DNA of 64,000 nt, taken from assembly GCF_039539445.1 (NCBI RefSeq), contig NZ_BAABDD010000005.1:1-64000 (forward strand). The letters run 5' to 3'. The stretch's first letter is position 1, and each line of letters begins with the position of its first letter. This DNA is from Salinactinospora qingdaonensis. Lineage in GTDB: Bacteria > Actinomycetota > Actinomycetes > Streptosporangiales > Streptosporangiaceae. This document shows positions 61,189 through 64,000 of the stretch, piece after piece. The position numbers and the translations under genes are program-made. The notes below the pieces were generated by a model. The model did no database searches. It had not been told where the DNA came from and saw nothing but the letters and a program-made list of their open reading frames with translations.

Positions 61189-62850
61189 GTGAGTTCCCCA
61201 CCAAGGCCCCTGGCGTTGCCCGCCCTCGCCCTGGGCTACCTCATCGAGCTGGCACGCCGCCCCGGGGGCCCGCAAGACTGGTGGCCCACCCGCCGGGCGG
61301 TGCTGGTCGACCTGCTGCTGTGGGCGCTGCTAATGGCGCTGCTGCTCGCGCAGAACGTCTTCGAGGCGGTGGTGCACGGAAGGGGCGGCTTAGCGGCACT
61401 GCCTCCCGCCATGCTTTGGCAGGCGACGATCCTCACCGGCGCCCTCCTGGTCAGCCGCGCCTACCCCCTGGTGTCCCTAATAGCCACGGTCGGACTGGTC
61501 GCCGTAGGCACGGCCATCGACACGTCCATAGTCCTCATGTTCTCCCTCGTCGGGGTGCGCATGCGGCGGCTCTGGCCCGCCGTGGCCGTGTTCGTGGCGG
61601 TGAGCTGCTCGGAGATGCTCGCGCTATGGGGATCGCCGGCCTCGCTGAACCGGTGGACCGATCCCATCCTCCTCCTGATCTGTATGCTCCTGCCGTTGCT
61701 GGTGGGCGGTTACCTGCGCCAGCACCAAGAGCTGCTGTCCGCCGGCCGCCATTGGGCCCGTCAACTCGAACGCGAGCGACACATCACCGCAGAGCAGGCG
61801 CGGCTGCGCGAACGGGCCCGCATCGCCCAAGACATGCACGACTCCCTGGGTCACGACCTCAGCCTCATCGCGCTGCGCGCCGGCGCGCTGGAGGTCACGC
61901 CGGACCTGGCCGCCCCCCACCGGGCAGCGGCCGGGCAGTTACGCGAGGGCGCCACCGCTGCCACGCAACGTTTGCGCGACATCACCGGCGTGCTGCGCGA
62001 AACCTCGGTTCCCGCTCCGCTGGAGCCGGCAAAAGAGGGGGTCATCGACCTTGTCCAACGGGCGCGGGCCTCCGGCATGCGCATCGCGCTCCTCAACGAC
62101 CGCGCCGAAGCCGACCCACCCCCGATGGTCGAGCGCGCCATCCACCGCGTCGTGCAGGAGGCTCTGACCAACGCCACCAAGCACGCCCCCGGCGCGACGG
62201 TGACCGTGCGGATCGCGCGCACGGCCGAGGCGACTACGGTGCGGGTCAGTAACCCCGCCCCGCCGGTGGCTCCCGCCCCTGACCGGCCGCAGGGCCACAG
62301 CGGACTCACCGGCCTGGCCGAGCGGGTACGGCTGGCCGGCGGGACACTGCGTGCCGAGGGCAAGGACGGCGGCTTCGAGGTCACCGCGCACTTCCCCACC
62401 AAGGGAGGCGCGCCTGAGACCGAGGAGGACGACGCGCACCCGCCCCGTCCCAGCATCGACGCCGAGGCACAATGGACCCGCGCCAAGCGCCGGCTGCGCA
62501 ACCGGATGATCGCTCTGGTGAGCGTGCCCGTGGCCGCGCTCGCCGTCATCTCCTGCCTAGTGCTGTCCAAAAGCCTCTACCTGGCGGCCATCTCCACGCT
62601 GCCGGAGTCCGACTACGCCCGGCTCCAGGTGGGCATGTCCAAAGCCAGTGCGCAGGAGTGGCTCCCCCAGCGCGAGTACCACGGACCGCAGCGGCAGAAC
62701 CCGAAGTCTCCGGGAGAGCGGCGGTGCGCCCACTACCGCGCCACGGCCAACCCCTTCCCGCTCCGCCAAGAGATCCGCCGGCTCTGCTTCGCTGACGGTG
62801 AATTGGTGAGCAAAGACACCTACACCGCGCTAGGGCAGGACAGCGGGTAG
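61189..62850 (+). CDS. Sensor histidine kinase, NarL/DesK type, with extra C-terminal extracytoplasmic domain
   Basis: A 553-aa kinase from GTG 61189, possibly leaderless. There are four to six N-terminal membrane helices (about 25-190), a HisKA_3 box ERARIAQDMHDSLGHDLS with phospho-His about residue 217, and an ATPase domain with VVQEALTNATKHAPG and GHSGLTGLAERVRLAGG. After the kinase domain comes an additional membrane helix (MIALVSVPVAALAVISCLVL). The tail of about 90 residues has the BamE/SmpA-like phrase YARLQVGMSKASAQEWLP and two Cys, presumably outside the cell. The response regulator gene follows by 51 bp. Confidence 0.9.
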   Translation: MSSPPRPLALPALALGYLIELARRPGGPQDWWPTRRAVLVDLLLWALLMALLLAQNVFEAVVHGRGGLAALPPAMLWQATILTGALLVSRAYPLVSLIATVGLVAVGTAIDTSIVLMFSLVGVRMRRLWPAVAVFVAVSCSEMLALWGSPASLNRWTDPILLLICMLLPLLVGGYLRQHQELLSAGRHWARQLERERHITAEQARLRERARIAQDMHDSLGHDLSLIALRAGALEVTPDLAAPHRAAAGQLREGATAATQRLRDITGVLRETSVPAPLEPAKEGVIDLVQRARASGMRIALLNDRAEADPPPMVERAIHRVVQEALTNATKHAPGATVTVRIARTAEATTVRVSNPAPPVAPAPDRPQGHSGLTGLAERVRLAGGTLRAEGKDGGFEVTAHFPTKGGAPETEEDDAHPPRPSIDAEAQWTRAKRRLRNRMIALVSVPVAALAVISCLVLSKSLYLAAISTLPESDYARLQVGMSKASAQEWLPQREYHGPQRQNPKSPGERRCAHYRATANPFPLRQEIRRLCFADGELVSKDTYTALGQDSG

Positions 62851-62901
62851 CGGCCCGGCCGACAGCCCGCAGCGCCGGTGCGGGCCCCGTAATCTGCACT
62901 C

Positions 62902-63591
62902 ATGGACGACACGCCGAAAGTCGGCGCCCCCGGCCATGCCCGGGTACTGCTCGCCGACGACGAGGCCATGATCCGCGCGGGTGTTCGGGCGATTTTGGAC
63001 ACCGATCCCGATATCGAGGTGGTGGCCGAGGCCGCCGACGGCCGTGAGGCAGTGGAGCTGGCCCGCTCCCACCGTCCCGAGGTCGCACTCGTCGACATCC
63101 GCATGCCCGTGCTGGACGGTCTGGCCGCCACGGGAGAGCTGCGCCGAGCCGTGCCGGAAACGGCCGTACTCATCCTGACGACATTCGACGAAGACGACTA
63201 CATCGCCCGCGCTCTCAGCCAGGGTGCGGCGGGATTCCTGCTCAAGGCCGGGGACCCACGCGAGCTCATCGCCGGAGTGCGCGCCGCCGCCGAGGGCGCC
63301 GCCTACCTTGCACCGCGGGTCGCCCAGCGGGTGATCGCCAAGCTGCGCAGCCCGCACCTTTCCCGCGACGGTCAGGCCCAGCGCCGGATCGCGGAATTGA
63401 GCGAGCGCGAACGGCAGGTCTTGGCGCTGCTGGGAGCGGGACTGTCCAACGCTGAGATCGGAGCCCGGCTGCACCTAGTTGAGAGCACGGTCAAAAGCTA
63501 CGTCAGCACGATCCTCAACCGGCTTGAAGCGCGCAACCGGGTCCAGGCCGCCATCCTCGCCTACGAGGCCGGTCTCGTTGCGCGGGAGTGA
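62902..63591 (+). CDS. LuxR/NarL-type response regulator
   Basis: A 229-aa regulator. The receiver domain (about 14-130) has acidic pair ADDE, phosphoacceptor Asp65 in VALVDIRMPVLDGL and the KAG lysine loop. The C-terminal LuxR helix-turn-helix has SERERQVLALLGAGLSNAEI and ARLHLVESTVKSYVSTILN. It is paired with the preceding kinase; the ABC-2 permease gene converging at the right edge is a common target type for such systems. Confidence 0.93.
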   Translation: MDDTPKVGAPGHARVLLADDEAMIRAGVRAILDTDPDIEVVAEAADGREAVELARSHRPEVALVDIRMPVLDGLAATGELRRAVPETAVLILTTFDEDDYIARALSQGAAGFLLKAGDPRELIAGVRAAAEGAAYLAPRVAQRVIAKLRSPHLSRDGQAQRRIAELSERERQVLALLGAGLSNAEIGARLHLVESTVKSYVSTILNRLEARNRVQAAILAYEAGLVARE

Positions 63592-63677
63592 GCCCGCCGG
63601 GGAGACGCGCTCCAGAGCTTCGGCACGCGGTGGAGCGCCGCGCGCGAGCCCCTGGCCGCCCCTCGGCTATGGCCGTG

Positions 63678-63709
63678 CCCGCCTGCCTCGCCGCGGCGAG
63701 ACAGGCGGG
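63678..63709. terminator. Bidirectional terminator
   Basis: CCCGCCTG (63678-63685) pairs with CAGGCGGG (63702-63709), and inside, after one mismatch, CTCGCC pairs with GGCGAG. It lies between the response regulator and the convergent permease gene. Confidence 0.7.
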
Positions 63710-63744
63710 AAAGAGGTCGGGGCCTCGCCCACGGGACGGCCACC

Positions 63745-64000
63745 TCAGGCGTCGCGGTAGCGCAGCACCGCGTAACCGCCGGCCAACGCCACGATCGCCC
63801 AACCCAGCAGCAGCAGGAGCGCCGACCCCAGCGAGTAGGGCATGGCGGTGACCCCCGACAGCACGACCCCGCTGACTTGAGTGGGGGTGTAGTTGCTGAT
63901 CTCGGTCAGTGTCTCGTTGCCGATGATCTGGCTCAGCAACGGTATCCCCACGATGACGCCGATCGCCGTGGTGATCGCGCCCGCGGTGCTGCGCAGGATC
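63745..64000 (-). CDS. ABC-2-type transporter permease, C-terminal part (runs off right edge)
   Basis: Reading leftward from the right edge, the frame is open (ILRSTAGAITTAIGVIVGIP, then LLSQIIGNETLTEISNYTP) to a stop at 63745. It ends with a last hydrophobic helix ALLLLLGWAIVALAGGYAVL and RYRDA. This is the typical C-terminus of actinomycete ABC-2 permease subunits. The 5' part is outside the window. Confidence 0.75.
   Translation of the reverse strand, partial: ILRSTAGAITTAIGVIVGIPLLSQIIGNETLTEISNYTPTQVSGVVLSGVTAMPYSLGSALLLLLGWAIVALAGGYAVLRYRDA

Noticed and set aside
1..64000. CRISPR arrays, tRNA or rRNA genes, riboswitches
   Set aside because: No regularly spaced direct repeats, no cloverleaf-like sequences with conserved arms, and no recognisable riboswitch core were found on reading both strands; a covariance-model scan would settle this.

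Overview
The window is about 64 kb of high-GC actinomycete DNA with short intergenic gaps, many four-base start/stop overlaps and frequent GTG/TTG starts. It probably comes from a cellulolytic member of the Nocardiopsaceae close to Thermobifida. The pointers are a Cel9A-type processive endoglucanase, the 14-bp CelR operator TGGGAGCGCTCCCA (known from T. fusca) or close variants at three places, an oligopeptide-type oligosaccharide transporter next to a GH2 beta-mannosidase, and a xylose operon. The species call is inference.

Layout. 1-0.3 kb: the start of an IS982-like transposase runs off the left edge beside a 146-bp element with perfect 13-bp inverted ends. 0.7-9.3 kb: CelR-box ABC importer (binding protein, two permeases, two ATPases) followed by beta-mannosidase. 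9.4-10.7 kb: an Rpn/PD-(D/E)XK-like gene whose 3' end is tandemly duplicated. 10.8-14.9 kb: ArsR/MFS pair, LacI regulator with its own operator candidates, and a methyltransferase. 15.2-33.0 kb: an oxygen-tolerant group 1h (actinobacterial, high-affinity) [NiFe] hydrogenase locus. Here hypF is divergent from a tightly packed 11-kb operon: SIS-1, hypC-like, SIS-2, small subunit, large subunit, NifU-like, DUF5947, DUF6084, unknown, protease, 36-aa membrane peptide, hypC, hypD, hypE. hypB and hypA follow on the other strand after five unrelated small genes (two secreted protease inhibitors and three small envelope proteins). 33.2-34.0 kb: PF04672 methyltransferase. 34.7-37.8 kb: cel9A with a CelR palindrome. 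38.6-44.5 kb: two STAND regulators (SARP/NB-ARC/TPR and NB-ARC/TPR). 44.5-49.3 kb: PfkB kinase plus GT-B-like protein, erythromycin-esterase-family protein, membrane protein. 49.3-53.8 kb: ROK regulator, xylB and divergent xylA. 53.9-57.2 kb: phosphoribosyltransferase, Ku, HhH glycosylase-like protein, TetR. 57.5-61.1 kb: GDPD with a 43-aa membrane peptide, DeoR, VOC, PhzF-like. 61.2-64 kb: NarL-type two-component pair and the end of an ABC-2 permease gene.

The genes fit a saprophyte that secretes cellulase, imports beta-linked oligosaccharides under CelR/LacI control, uses xylose, and scavenges trace H2 to sustain respiration when carbon is scarce.

The most noteworthy observations are: (i) two SIS-domain (GmhA-like) paralogues flanking a HypC-like gene at the head of the hydrogenase operon, which have lost different halves of the GmhA active site; (ii) a dispersed 133-153-bp element with inverted ends whose terminal TAG/TAA is the stop codon of hypF and of xylA; (iii) an alternative start that would restore the essential N-terminal Cys of the hypC-like gene; and (iv) a histidine kinase with an extra C-terminal transmembrane segment and extracytoplasmic BamE-like tail.
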